From: Vulcanimicrobium sp035943995
GTDB lineage: Bacteria; Vulcanimicrobiota; Vulcanimicrobiia; Vulcanimicrobiales; Vulcanimicrobiaceae
Length of the DNA stretch: 64,000 bases
Reading direction: 5' to 3'
Assembly (NCBI GenBank): GCA_035943995.1
Contig: DASZBS010000101.1
Span: forward strand, 6,881 to 70,880
In this document: positions 1 through 10,157 of the stretch, piece by piece
Numbering within the stretch: the stretch's first letter is position 1
Layout: every line of letters begins with the position of its first letter
The notes under the pieces: model-generated
What the model was told of the DNA's origin: nothing
What the model saw: the letters and a program-made list of their open reading frames with translations, nothing else
The model's database searches: none
Program-made: the position numbers and the translations under genes

Positions 1-1506
<1,506 letters not shown>

Positions 1507-1529
1507 GCCTCGATCCGCGGCCGAACCGG

Positions 1530-1551
1530 GCCTCCGAACGAATACGGAGGC
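1530..1551 (+). terminator. short hairpin between acyl-CoA dehydrogenase and protease genes
   Basis: A perfect 7-bp inverted repeat (GCCTCCG / CGGAGGC) with an 8-nt loop lies 23 nt after the acyl-CoA dehydrogenase stop. No T-run follows, so it may be a weak terminator, a processing site or a leader structure of the protease gene. Confidence 0.4.
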
Positions 1552-1580
1552 GCCACGCCGCGAGGTGCGAATCCCGCGGG

Positions 1581-4500
1581 ATGCTCGTTCGCCGCGTCCT
1601 CACCATAGCGACGCTCGTCGCGTGCCTCGTGGCCGGCCTGCCGGTTTCGACGAACGCCGCCGACGTCACGTCCGATCTCGCTCCGACCTTCGCGGAGCCG
1701 TCCGTCTCGCCGGATCATGCGGAGATCGCGTTCGTCTCCGGCGGCGACGTGTGGAGCGTGCCGTCGGCGGGCGGCACGGCGCGCCTGCTCGCCGCCACCG
1801 GCGGCGCCGCGCACCGGCCGCTGTTCTCCCCCGACGGGAAGCGGCTCGCGTTCGTGTCGACGCAGCCGGGTGCGAGCGGCGTGTACGTGCTGACGCTCGA
1901 CGGCGGCACGCTGCGGCGCGTCACCCACGACGATCAGCCGTCCGAGCTGAGCGCGTGGTCGGCCGACGGGCGGTTCGTGTACTTCTCGTCCGCGTCGCAC
2001 AACATCGCGAGCACCGCGGACATATACCGTGTCGCGGTGGAAGGCGGCACGCCGATGCGCGTGCTGCACGAAGACTACGTGCCGGAGACGGCCGCGGCGC
2101 CGTCGCCCGACGGTGCGGCGATCGCGTTCGTGCGCAACGGGTTTGCGCAGTGGTGGCGGCGCGGTCACAGCCACATGGACGAGAGCGAGATCGTGGTCGC
2201 GCATCCGGCCGCGCGCAGCTTCGAGACCGTCGTGTCCGGTGCGTCGAAGAACCTCTGGCCCATGTGGGCTCCCGACGGCCGCACGCTGTACTTCGTGTCC
2301 GACCGCGCCGGCAGTGACGAGCTGTGGGCGCGCGGCGCCGACGCGCGCGTGCGCCAACTGACGTCGCTGCACGGCGGGCGCGTGCTGTGGCCGTCCATCT
2401 CGCGCGACGGCAAGCTGATCGCGTTCGAGCGCGCGATGAAGGTCTGGACGTACGACGTCGACAGCGGCACGACGCGTCAGCTCGGGATCGTGCCGCGCGG
2501 TCTGCCCGCCGTCGTCACGCAGCGCCACGTCACGCAGACGAACCGCTTCACGTCGTTGGGGCTTTCGCCCGACGGCAAGAAGATCGCGTTCGTCGGCCGC
2601 GGCCGCATCTTCGCCGCGAGCGCCACCGAAGGCGGCGAGGCGCAGCTCGTCACGACGCGCGAAGACGCCGCGTACGACGTCCCGGTGTGGGCGGCCGGCA
2701 GCCGCCGTATCGCGTACGTCGTCGACCGCGGCACCGAACAGGCGATCGCGACGTACGATTTCCCCGACGGCCCGCAGCGCGTGCTCACGCCGGCCGGTCA
2801 CCACGACGACTACCCGCATTGGTCGCCCGACGGCAAGTCGCTCGCGTTCGTGCGCGACGGCCGCGAGCTGCACGTGATGGACGTCGCGACGCACGCCGAC
2901 CGCGTCGTCGCGCACGGCATCATGGACCGCCGCCCGTTCGGCGACATGGGCGACATCGCGTTCTCGCCGGCCGGCGATTGGATCGCGTACGCCGATCAGG
3001 ACCGCGGCGGCTACACCAACGCATACGTCGTGCGCGCCGCCGGCGGCACGCCGCGCGCCGTGACGTTCTTGCCCAACGGCAACGGCGGCCCGCTGGCGTG
3101 GGCGCCCGACGGCACGCGCCTCTTCATCGTCACGTCGCAGCGCACGGAGAACAGCACGATCGCGCAGATCGATCTGATCCCGCGCTCGCCGCGCTTCCGC
3201 GAGGACGCGTTCCGCAAGCTCTTCCCGGACGAGGCGCCGCGTCAGGAGCTGCCGTCGCGCGCGATCCCCACGCCGCCGCCCAGCGCATCGCCGAAACCGC
3301 AAGGCGTCGCGTCACCGGCGCCGTCCGCCGCGCCCAAGCGCGAGACGACGATCGACTTCAACGACATCCGCGAGCGCGTCAGCTTCGTGCAAACCGGTCT
3401 CGACGTGCAGCGCGTGGTCGTCACGCCGGATTCCAAGACGCTCGTGCTCGTCGCGAACGCCGCGAGCCAGGAGAACCTATACGCGTTCTCCATCGACGAG
3501 ACGTCGACCGACGAGCAAGTCGCCAAGCAGCTCACCAGCACGGCGGGCCACAAGGCCGACGTCGCGATCGCGCCGGACGGCCGTTCCGCGATCTACCTCG
3601 ACGCCGGTCGCGCGTTCGTCGCCGACCTCGGCGGCAAGGGCGCAAAGCCGCTCGGGCTCGCCGCGGAGCTCGACGTCGACTTCGCGCACGACAAGCCCGT
3701 CGTGTTCGCGCAGGCGTGGTCGCTGCTCGACCGCTGGTATGCGGACCCGGGCTTTCACGGCGCGAACTGGAACGCCGTGCGCAGCGAGTACGAACCGTAC
3801 GCGCTCGCGGCGCGCACGCCGCAAGAGTTCTACCGCGTGCTGTCGCTGATGATCGGCGAGCTGAACTCCTCGCACACCGGCATCCGCCCGCCGACGACGC
3901 CCGGCGCGCCGGTCTCCACGACGGGGCGGCTCGGCGTCGATTGGGACACCGCCGAGTACGAGCGCACCGGGCGGCTGCGCATCGCAGCGCTCGTCCCGCT
4001 CGGACCCGCCGTAGTGGCCGGTCACATCGCGCCCGGCGACGACGTGCTCGCGGTGGACGGGCGCACCGCCGACCGCACCACCGACGTCGACGAGCTGCTC
4101 GCGAACCGCATCGGCAAGCGCACCGAGCTGCGCATCGCGCCGCGCGGCGACGCCGCCGCGGCGCGCACGGTCGTCGTGCAGCCCGTCGACCGCGCCACGG
4201 AGGAGCAGCTGCGCTATCGTGCGTGGGTGGCGACCCGGCGCGCATACGTCGAGCGCATCAGCGGCGGACGGCTCGGCTACGTGCACATCTACGACATGGG
4301 ACCCGACGCGCTCGCGAAGTTCTACGCCGACCTCGACGTGCAGAACCGCGCGAAGGCGGGCGTGGTCGTGGACATCCGCAACAACAACGGCGGCTTCGTC
4401 GACCCGTACGCCGTCGACGTGCTCACGCGCCGCGAGTACCTCACGTTCAAATCGCGTTTCGGCTACGATGCGCCGGAACGCACGTCGCTGGGCGAACGTG

Positions 4501-4838
4501 CGCTCGACCGGCCGACGGTGCTCGTCGTCAACGAGCGCAGCCTCTCCGATGCGGAGAACTTCACGGAGGCATATCGCCAGCTGCACGCGGGCAGCGTGGT
4601 CGGCGTGCCGACGGCGGGCTGGATCATCTTCACGAGCGGAGCGAGCCTGGCCGACGGCGGCTTCTTGCGCATCCCGTCGACGCGCGTGATCGCACACGAC
4701 GGCGTCGACATGGAGCTGCACCCGCGCCCCGTCGACATTCGCGCCGAGAACCCGCCGGGTGCGGCGCAACGCGGCGACGACCCCCAGCTCGACGCAGCCG
4801 TTCGAGAACTGCTGCGTCGCGCCGGCGGCCGCCGCTAG
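1581..4838 (+). CDS. exported tricorn-like S41 protease with beta-propeller and PDZ domains
   Basis: This 1085-aa serine protease resembles tricorn, which degrades peptides. The ATG at 1581 gives a clean signal peptide (MLVRRVLTIATLVACLVAGL, cleavage near residues 24-26), so the protein should act outside the cytoplasm. Residues about 30-540 are repeated TolB/WD40-like blades with SPDG and APDG turns. A Pro/Ala linker follows near 560-590, then a second propeller segment, a PDZ domain at about 800-860 and the S41 core. The tricorn catalytic residues are recognisable: Ser764-His765 in ELNSSHTG, Ser989-Asp990 in SLSDAENF and Glu1045 in DMELHP. Longer frames upstream are artefacts, because they read through the dehydrogenase gene. 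Confidence 0.92.
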   Translation: MLVRRVLTIATLVACLVAGLPVSTNAADVTSDLAPTFAEPSVSPDHAEIAFVSGGDVWSVPSAGGTARLLAATGGAAHRPLFSPDGKRLAFVSTQPGASGVYVLTLDGGTLRRVTHDDQPSELSAWSADGRFVYFSSASHNIASTADIYRVAVEGGTPMRVLHEDYVPETAAAPSPDGAAIAFVRNGFAQWWRRGHSHMDESEIVVAHPAARSFETVVSGASKNLWPMWAPDGRTLYFVSDRAGSDELWARGADARVRQLTSLHGGRVLWPSISRDGKLIAFERAMKVWTYDVDSGTTRQLGIVPRGLPAVVTQRHVTQTNRFTSLGLSPDGKKIAFVGRGRIFAASATEGGEAQLVTTREDAAYDVPVWAAGSRRIAYVVDRGTEQAIATYDFPDGPQRVLTPAGHHDDYPHWSPDGKSLAFVRDGRELHVMDVATHADRVVAHGIMDRRPFGDMGDIAFSPAGDWIAYADQDRGGYTNAYVVRAAGGTPRAVTFLPNGNGGPLAWAPDGTRLFIVTSQRTENSTIAQIDLIPRSPRFREDAFRKLFPDEAPRQELPSRAIPTPPPSASPKPQGVASPAPSAAPKRETTIDFNDIRERVSFVQTGLDVQRVVVTPDSKTLVLVANAASQENLYAFSIDETSTDEQVAKQLTSTAGHKADVAIAPDGRSAIYLDAGRAFVADLGGKGAKPLGLAAELDVDFAHDKPVVFAQAWSLLDRWYADPGFHGANWNAVRSEYEPYALAARTPQEFYRVLSLMIGELNSSHTGIRPPTTPGAPVSTTGRLGVDWDTAEYERTGRLRIAALVPLGPAVVAGHIAPGDDVLAVDGRTADRTTDVDELLANRIGKRTELRIAPRGDAAAARTVVVQPVDRATEEQLRYRAWVATRRAYVERISGGRLGYVHIYDMGPDALAKFYADLDVQNRAKAGVVVDIRNNNGGFVDPYAVDVLTRREYLTFKSRFGYDAPERTSLGERALDRPTVLVVNERSLSDAENFTEAYRQLHAGSVVGVPTAGWIIFTSGASLADGGFLRIPSTRVIAHDGVDMELHPRPVDIRAENPPGAAQRGDDPQLDAAVRELLRRAGGRR

Positions 4839-4862
4839 GCGATCCGCGGCAGCCGTCGTGCT

Positions 4863-5168
4863 TTAGCCTCCGCCCGTGACGATCTGCGGCGCGAGCCGGT
4901 CGGCCTCGGCCTGCCAGGCGCGCGACATCTGCTCGACGGTGAGCGCTTTGGTGTAGTCGGGGCGGAACGTTCGGTCCGCGCGCGGATCCGGTTGCGCGAC
5001 GGTTCCGCCGCGCTTCGCGTTCGTGAGGCCGATCACGCGCATCTGCGCGCCCGGCGGGGTGTCGGTGGTGAGCGAGCCGACGACGTGGCCCTGCTCGTCG
5101 ATGATGGTGTACTGGGCGCCGACCGCGACGACCATTGCGATCGCGGCGGCGTGGAAGGGTGATTTCAC
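4863..5168 (-). CDS. small exported or membrane-anchored protein of unknown function
   Basis: This is a 101-aa protein starting at GTG 5168, supported by AGGAG seven bases upstream. An N-terminal hydrophobic stretch (AAAIAMVVAVGA) could be a signal peptide or anchor. It is followed by a segment with DEQGHVVGSLTTDTP and a charged C-terminal half. I recognise no family. The gene lies 65 bp downstream of the barrel-protein gene on the same strand and converges with the protease gene, so it may be co-expressed with the barrel protein. Confidence 0.6.
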   Translation of the reverse strand: MKSPFHAAAIAMVVAVGAQYTIIDEQGHVVGSLTTDTPPGAQMRVIGLTNAKRGGTVAQPDPRADRTFRPDYTKALTVEQMSRAWQAEADRLAPQIVTGGG

Positions 5169-5233
5169 GAGAGTCTCCTGGAACGGTGCACCGCAAGCGA
5201 TACGCCGCCGAGGAGCGCTTCGGATCGGAGCGT

Positions 5234-6325
5234 TCAGTACGCGAACAGCAGCGCGGTGGTGAGCGTGTCGCGGCGGTTGCCTTCGCCGTCGCGGTGCAGC
5301 GTGCCGAACACGGTCAGCCGCGCGTTGCGCGCGACGCGATAGCCGACACCGCCGGTCAGCGCGCGCGCGAACGCCGTGTCCTGCGTCGCGTCGTAGCGCG
5401 CGAGCGCGAACCAGCGTGGCGCGACGTCGTACCGCAATTGCGCGAACCCGCCGCTGGAGCGCAGCGCGCCGCCGGCGCTCGCGTGCGCGTCGAAACCGCG
5501 CTGGTAGACCGCGTCGAGCTGCGCGCGCGAGCGCTCGAGCCGCACGCCGTAGCCCTCGCGCCAGAAGCGGTCGTCGACGCCGTCGACCGCGCGCGTGCCG
5601 TCGTAGCGGTACGCGCTGAGCACGACGTGCGCGCTCGCATGTTGCACGTACACGGCGCGGTCGAGCGCGCGCGCGGGCAGCCCCGAACCGGGCTCGTGTC
5701 CCTGCACGGCGGCGAGCGTCGCGCTCCAGCCGCGCGCGTCGTCGCCCACGGTCGCGGCGAGCCCCGTCTTCGGCACGAAAAACGAGAACGGGTTCGCCCC
5801 CGCGGTCTGGTCCCAGATCGCATAGTGGTCGGGCGACTCGCGAAACGTCTCCGGGTCGGCGGGCAGGCTCAGCGTGAACTGCCCGGCGCGCAGGCTGACG
5901 GGCACCCGCGCATCGTCCGGCGTCACGCGCCACCCGAGCCACAGATCGCGCGTGCGCCCAGGCAGGCCGCCGTCCACCACATACTGCTCGGCGAAGTACG
6001 AGCCGCGCTTGCCGAGCGAGCCGCCCACCAGCAGCTCGACCTCGTCGACGACCGCCTTTGGAAGATGCCCCTCCCCGTCGCTGCCGTACTGCAGGTTGAC
6101 CTTGACGGCGACCGGGAGCGCGCCGCGCCGCGGCGCTCCGGGCAGCCGGTAGTCGCGCTCGAGAAACGCCTTGCCGAACTCCGTGAGGTGCGGGACGGTC
6201 GTGTGGCACGCCTCGCACGACAGCCCGTAGCGGTGGGCGAACACCGGGATCGCGGCGGCGGGCCGAGGCGCAAGGAAGAGTCCGAGCAGCAACGCACCGA
6301 CGGCGAAGCGGAGGAAGTGCGGCAG
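5234..6325 (-). CDS. beta-barrel-like outer-membrane protein with N-terminal CxxCH motif
   Basis: After a signal peptide ending ...RPAAA, the mature protein begins with a conserved head containing CEACHTT, a CxxCH haem-c type motif. It then continues as alternating hydrophobic/polar strands ending in Phe-Ala-Tyr, as outer-membrane barrels do. I infer an outer-membrane pore or electron-transfer partner. The conventional start (TTG 6292) leaves the signal peptide without its basic N-terminus. The in-frame CTG at 6325, with GGAG about 8 nt upstream, restores it (PHFLRFAVGALLLGLFLA), so I placed the start there. A possible DtxR-type palindrome overlaps the leader. Haem attachment and substrate are untested. 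Confidence 0.7.
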   Translation of the reverse strand: MPHFLRFAVGALLLGLFLAPRPAAAIPVFAHRYGLSCEACHTTVPHLTEFGKAFLERDYRLPGAPRRGALPVAVKVNLQYGSDGEGHLPKAVVDEVELLVGGSLGKRGSYFAEQYVVDGGLPGRTRDLWLGWRVTPDDARVPVSLRAGQFTLSLPADPETFRESPDHYAIWDQTAGANPFSFFVPKTGLAATVGDDARGWSATLAAVQGHEPGSGLPARALDRAVYVQHASAHVVLSAYRYDGTRAVDGVDDRFWREGYGVRLERSRAQLDAVYQRGFDAHASAGGALRSSGGFAQLRYDVAPRWFALARYDATQDTAFARALTGGVGYRVARNARLTVFGTLHRDGEGNRRDTLTTALLFAY

Positions 6326-6334
6326 GGTAGGCGC

Positions 6335-6362
6335 TCCTAAATGATGAGTTAGGAATGCCTAA
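6335..6362. promoter_or_regulatory. nested palindromes resembling a DtxR/IdeR/MntR-type operator
   Basis: Between the divergent barrel-protein and metallo-hydrolase genes there are three alternating half-sites: TCCTAA (6335-6340), TTAGGA (6349-6354) and CCTAA (6358-6362). The last two form TTAGG-N4-CCTAA, the core symmetry of DtxR-family boxes. The left copy covers the Shine-Dalgarno region of the barrel-protein gene. The regulator is not in this window. Confidence 0.45.
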
Positions 6363-6404
6363 TCGGCGCCGAGGTGCCCGATCCCTTGCCGCGAACCGGC
6401 TCGC

Positions 6405-7181
6405 GTGGTCACGTTGCGGTTCTTGGGCACCGGCGGCGCGCGCTGGGTCGTCGCCAAGCAGATCCGCTCGTCGGCGGGTTTCTGGCTGCAGACGGACGGC
6501 GCGAACATCCACGTCGATCCCGGTCCGGGCGCGCTCGTGCGCGCGCTCGCGCAGGTGCCGCGCTGCGATCCCGCGTCGCTCGACGCGATCGTGCTGTCGC
6601 ACAAGCACCTCGACCACTCCGGCGACGTCAACGCGATGATCGAGGCGATGTGCCAGGGCGGCTGGCGCCCGCGCGGCGCGCTGTGCGCACCGCGCGACGC
6701 GCTCGACCCCGCGCAGGAACCGGTCGTGCTGCCGTACGCGCGGCGGTTCGTGCCGCGCGAGTGGATCGTCGAAGCGAACGGCGGCCCGTTCGCCGTCGGC
6801 GACGTGGAGCTGCGCGCGTCGCTGCGCTTGCAGCACCCGGTCGAAACGTACGGGCTGCACTTTCGCGCGCCGGGTGCGGCCGTGTCGTACGTCCCGTGCA
6901 CGCGCTACTTCGACGAGATCGTCGAGGACTATCGCGCGCACGCCCCCGACGTGCTGGTCATGAACGTGCTGCGCTACCGCGACTCGATGGACGTCGACCA
7001 CCTCACGTTCGACGACGCGCGCAAGCTGATCGAGGGCATTCGTCCGGGCGTCGCGATCATGTCGCACTTCAGCACGCGCATGCTCGAGCGCGATCCCAAG
7101 CGGCTCGCCTACGAGCTCGAAGACGCCACCGGCATCAAGACGTTCGCCGCCTACGACGGCTGGAGCTACGACGCCGCCTGA
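6405..7181 (+). CDS. metallo-beta-lactamase-fold hydrolase
   Basis: This is a 258-aa protein of the MBL fold in the RNase Z/phosphodiesterase-like branch. It opens with LRFLGTGGAR, and the metal motif HKHLDHSGD (HxHxDH) lies near residues 65-75. Later metal-ligand candidates sit in DVDHLTFDDA and the C-terminal MSHFSTRML. The start is GTG 6405. The stop overlaps the next start by one base (TGATG), so translation is coupled to the GNAT gene. The substrate cannot be named. It faces the barrel-protein gene across the palindromic site at 6335-6362. Confidence 0.85.
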   Translation: MVTLRFLGTGGARWVVAKQIRSSAGFWLQTDGANIHVDPGPGALVRALAQVPRCDPASLDAIVLSHKHLDHSGDVNAMIEAMCQGGWRPRGALCAPRDALDPAQEPVVLPYARRFVPREWIVEANGGPFAVGDVELRASLRLQHPVETYGLHFRAPGAAVSYVPCTRYFDEIVEDYRAHAPDVLVMNVLRYRDSMDVDHLTFDDARKLIEGIRPGVAIMSHFSTRMLERDPKRLAYELEDATGIKTFAAYDGWSYDAA

Positions 7182-7609
7182 TGACGTTCGAGATCGAGAG
7201 CGCCAAGCCGGGCGACACGGACGGCTTCTGGAAAGCGCACGACCGCGACGCGCGCAGCGAGCTGTGGAACTTTCGCGTGATCTGGCACGAGCAGACGCAC
7301 GATCTCATCGCGCGCGACGATGCCGGCGAGATCGCGGCCGCGCTGCGGCTGCGCATCGCCGCGTCGCTGGCCCACGTCGACGCGCTCTACGTCGCGCCGG
7401 CGCAGCGGCGCCGCAGCGCGGGCCGGCTGCTGCTGTCGCGCGCGGAGGACGTCGCGAACTACTACAACTGCCACAAGGTGTCGGTGCCCGTGCTGCACGG
7501 CGGCGAGGCGCAGAAGTTCTTCGTCGCGTGCGGCTACGTCGTCGAAGCCGTCATCCCGCAGCACACGTTCAAGCTCGACGTCGCGCTGCTGCGCAAGTTC
7601 CTGTTGTAG
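7181..7609 (+). CDS. GNAT-family N-acetyltransferase
   Basis: This 142-aa protein has the GNAT core: a central strand AHVDALYVAPAQRRRSAGRLLL, with the acetyl-CoA pyrophosphate loop modified to QRRRSAGR, then a strand and helix (VPVLHGGEAQKFFVACGY). It is translationally coupled to the MBL gene, with an overlapping stop and start. No substrate can be assigned. It converges with the next gene, leaving only 2 bp between stops. Confidence 0.8.
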   Translation: MTFEIESAKPGDTDGFWKAHDRDARSELWNFRVIWHEQTHDLIARDDAGEIAAALRLRIAASLAHVDALYVAPAQRRRSAGRLLLSRAEDVANYYNCHKVSVPVLHGGEAQKFFVACGYVVEAVIPQHTFKLDVALLRKFLL

Positions 7610-7611
7610 CG

Positions 7612-8724
7612 CTAGCGGTTGCGCATGGGCCGCGGTAGCCCGGCAGCGCGCCGCCGGGCGGCGAACACGTCGTGCACGGCTTTCCACTGCGGCCCGGCGC
7701 CGCGGCGCGTCTGCAGCGAGCCGTCGTACAGGAACACGTTGCCCCGGCCGCTGATCGCGTTGACGAGCGGGCCGCCGCCACCCACCGTCGCGGTCGCTTC
7801 GCCGTCGCCGCGCTGATCGACGCTGCTCCCGCTGCGCCGGTCGAACATCGTGTAGACGTGACCGTCCTGCGAGCGGCCCGTGAGCTGCGCCGCGCCCGTC
7901 ACGCCCAGCGCGATGTTGCCGTTCTGCGTCTCGAAGCGCGCGAGGCCCGGGTCGAAGCTGCCGCGGTCGTACACGATCGAGCCGTGCACGCTGCTCGCCT
8001 CGATCTGCTTGCTGCGGCAGTTCTCGAACACGTCGTGCGCGGCGATCCCGCGCACGCGGATGCGGTCGAACGTGTCGTCCGCCGCGAAGAACGTCCCGTA
8101 GTTCATCTGCACGAACGCCGTCGTCGTCGCGCCGGTGAGCTGCACGTGGCCTTGGCTTTGGACCACCATCAGGTTCGCACCGCGGTAGCCTTCGATCGTC
8201 GTCTGGCCGCCGCCGATGCGCAGCCCCAGCAGTCCGGTCGACGCCGGCACGGTAACGACGAGGTGCGAGCCTTCCGGCGCGTCGACCAGCACGGTGTCGT
8301 GCAGGCCGGGGCGGAACGCCGCGTACGGAAACTCTTCGGGCGGCAGCGCGCCGGCGCTCATCTGCCCGCTGGGGTCGCGGCTCGTGTAGATCATCGCCGG
8401 GATCTGCCGCGACAGCGGGAAGCGCGGCGTGCCGAACTGCACGCTGTTGCGCTCGATCGCCGGCACGTTGTCGTCGGCGTAGTCGAACTGCACCGTCTGG
8501 CGGTCCCACATGCGCACCGTGACGTCGTTGCCTTTTCCGCGAACGATGACGTTCACCACGGCGCCGTCGCCGACGTCATAGGACGTCGAAGCCGCCGCCG
8601 CGGGCGCGGCGGCGACCGCGAAGCACGCCAGAAGCGCCCCTAGCCCCGCGGCGATCCACCGCAAGGCTCGGGTTCGGAGCTCGTCCACGGCGCCATCGTA
8701 CCGCCCGAGCGTGCGCTGCGTCAT
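7612..8724 (-). CDS. exported beta-helix/DUF4097-like protein
   Basis: This 370-aa protein has a hydrophobic export segment (LRWIAAGLGALLACFAVAAAPAAAAS) after a short basic head. The body is a run of short valine- and glycine-rich strands of the DUF4097/auto-transporter-like beta-solenoid type (DVTVRMWDRQTVQFDY, TTTAFVQMNYG, NGNIALGVTG). It is the last gene of the ECF-anti-sigma-regulator-kinase operon, and its ATG overlaps the kinase stop (ATGA). It resembles the DUF4097-like product at 11882-12799 in architecture. I infer a cell-envelope role; its function is unknown. Confidence 0.75.
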   Translation of the reverse strand: MTQRTLGRYDGAVDELRTRALRWIAAGLGALLACFAVAAAPAAAASTSYDVGDGAVVNVIVRGKGNDVTVRMWDRQTVQFDYADDNVPAIERNSVQFGTPRFPLSRQIPAMIYTSRDPSGQMSAGALPPEEFPYAAFRPGLHDTVLVDAPEGSHLVVTVPASTGLLGLRIGGGQTTIEGYRGANLMVVQSQGHVQLTGATTTAFVQMNYGTFFAADDTFDRIRVRGIAAHDVFENCRSKQIEASSVHGSIVYDRGSFDPGLARFETQNGNIALGVTGAAQLTGRSQDGHVYTMFDRRSGSSVDQRGDGEATATVGGGGPLVNAISGRGNVFLYDGSLQTRRGAGPQWKAVHDVFAARRRAAGLPRPMRNR

Positions 8725-10154
8725 GAACCCCCGGTGAAGGATTCCGGCTCGGCCGGCAGGCGCACCCGGAAGACCGATCCGCCCTCGGGGCGCGCCTCGG
8801 CCGAGACGCTCCCGCCGTGGACCCGCACGATGCTACGCACGATCGCGAGCCCCAGCCCGGTCCCCTCCACCTCCCGCGCGTGCGACGGGTCCCCGCGGAA
8901 GAACCGGTCGAACAGGCGCTCGGCCGCGTCCCCGGCGATGCCGGGTCCGGTATCCGCCACCTCGACCACGGCGTAGCCGTCCTCGGTGCGCAGTTCGACG
9001 TCGACGCGGCCCTCGTTGGTGAACTTGAGCGCGTTGTCGACCAGGTTGCCGACGAGCTGGCGCAGCAGCCCGGCGTCGCCGACGACGATCGTGCTCGCGT
9101 TCGCCGGATGGTGCGACGCCAGCGCCAGCCCTTCCGCGGCGGCGCGGTCCTGCGCGTGCGCGACGACGTCGTCGACGAGCCGCTCGAGGACGACGGGCTC
9201 TTTGGGGATCGCGTCGCCCGCCTCGGCCTTCGAGAGCGTCAGCATCCCCGACACCATCCCGGCGAGGCGCCCGCTCTCCTCCGCGATCGCTTCGAGCGAC
9301 GTGCGCGTGATCTCCGGATCGCGGTCGCCCCAGCGCTGCAGCATCTGCGCGTTCGCGTTGATGACGGTGAGCGGCGTGCGCAGCTCGTGCGACGCGTCGC
9401 TGATGAACTGCCGTTCGCGCGCGAACGCCGATTGCAAACGGTCGAGCATCGCGTCGAACGCACTCGCCAGCCGCCCGACCTCGTCGCGGCGCTTCCACCG
9501 CAGCCGCCGGTCGAGGCGTTCGGAGCCGATCTCCGCGACGGTGCGGGTGAGCCGTTCGATCGGATCGATCGCCGACGCCGCGATGAAGTACGACGCGATC
9601 ACGATCACGATCATCGCCGCGATCGTCACCAGCAGCAGAACCGTGCGCGCGCGCGCGATGAGCTGCGCGACGATGTCGAGCCGCTCCGCGACGTGCGCGA
9701 TCGCGATCGGCCGCTCGGCGGCGTCGAGCAGCACGCGGTTGAGCACGAGCATCGTCCCCGGCCGGTCGCCGCCCACCGGCAGCTCTGCGTACGCGCGATC
9801 GGTGCCGCTCGGCGGCACGAACGGCGGGAACGCGAGGCCGCCGAGGTTCGTGCTCTTGCCCAGGATCTGCCCGCCGGTGGTGTCGATCTGGATGTACTGG
9901 TTCGCGGCCGCGAAATGGTCGAGCGTCGCGCGGTTGGACAGCACGAGCGTCAGCGAGCCCGGACCGGCGAAGCCGAACGTCGTCGCTTCGACCGCGTTGC
10001 GCTCGATCTGGTCGGACGTCTCCGCGAGGTTCAGCTTCGTCTGGTCGATCAGCTCCGACTTCAGCGTGAAGTCGATCGCGACCGCGCCGACCGCAAGCAC
10101 CAACACGATCAGCGCGGCGTACACCGCCGCGATGCGCGTGCGAAGCGAGCTCAC
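8721..10154 (-). CDS. membrane sensor histidine kinase
   Basis: This 477-aa two-component sensor has TM1 at about residues 8-30, a periplasmic sensor of about 130 residues, TM2 near 170-190 (VLLLVTIAAMIVIVIASYFIA) and HAMP (AIDPIERLTRTV). The HisKA phospho-acceptor is in SDASHELRTPLT. The catalytic domain has an N box (LVDNALKF), G1 (DTGPGIAG) and G2 (GTGLGLAIVRSIV). It follows its response regulator by 3 bp and overlaps the exported-protein gene by four bases. The signal is unknown, and the sensor domain shows no family I recognise. Confidence 0.95.
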   Translation of the reverse strand: MSSLRTRIAAVYAALIVLVLAVGAVAIDFTLKSELIDQTKLNLAETSDQIERNAVEATTFGFAGPGSLTLVLSNRATLDHFAAANQYIQIDTTGGQILGKSTNLGGLAFPPFVPPSGTDRAYAELPVGGDRPGTMLVLNRVLLDAAERPIAIAHVAERLDIVAQLIARARTVLLLVTIAAMIVIVIASYFIAASAIDPIERLTRTVAEIGSERLDRRLRWKRRDEVGRLASAFDAMLDRLQSAFARERQFISDASHELRTPLTVINANAQMLQRWGDRDPEITRTSLEAIAEESGRLAGMVSGMLTLSKAEAGDAIPKEPVVLERLVDDVVAHAQDRAAAEGLALASHHPANASTIVVGDAGLLRQLVGNLVDNALKFTNEGRVDVELRTEDGYAVVEVADTGPGIAGDAAERLFDRFFRGDPSHAREVEGTGLGLAIVRSIVRVHGGSVSAEARPEGGSVFRVRLPAEPESFTGGS

Positions 10155-10157
10155 AAC

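Noticed and set aside
1553..1600. Possible tRNA-like or riboswitch element (GGTGCGAATCCCGCGGG) before the protease
   Set aside because: It resembles a T-arm, but no acceptor or anticodon partner lies nearby and no known riboswitch core is present.
2324..4879. 851-aa plus-strand frame inside the protease gene
   Set aside because: It is a +1 shadow composed mostly of Arg, Ala and His, with no start signal.
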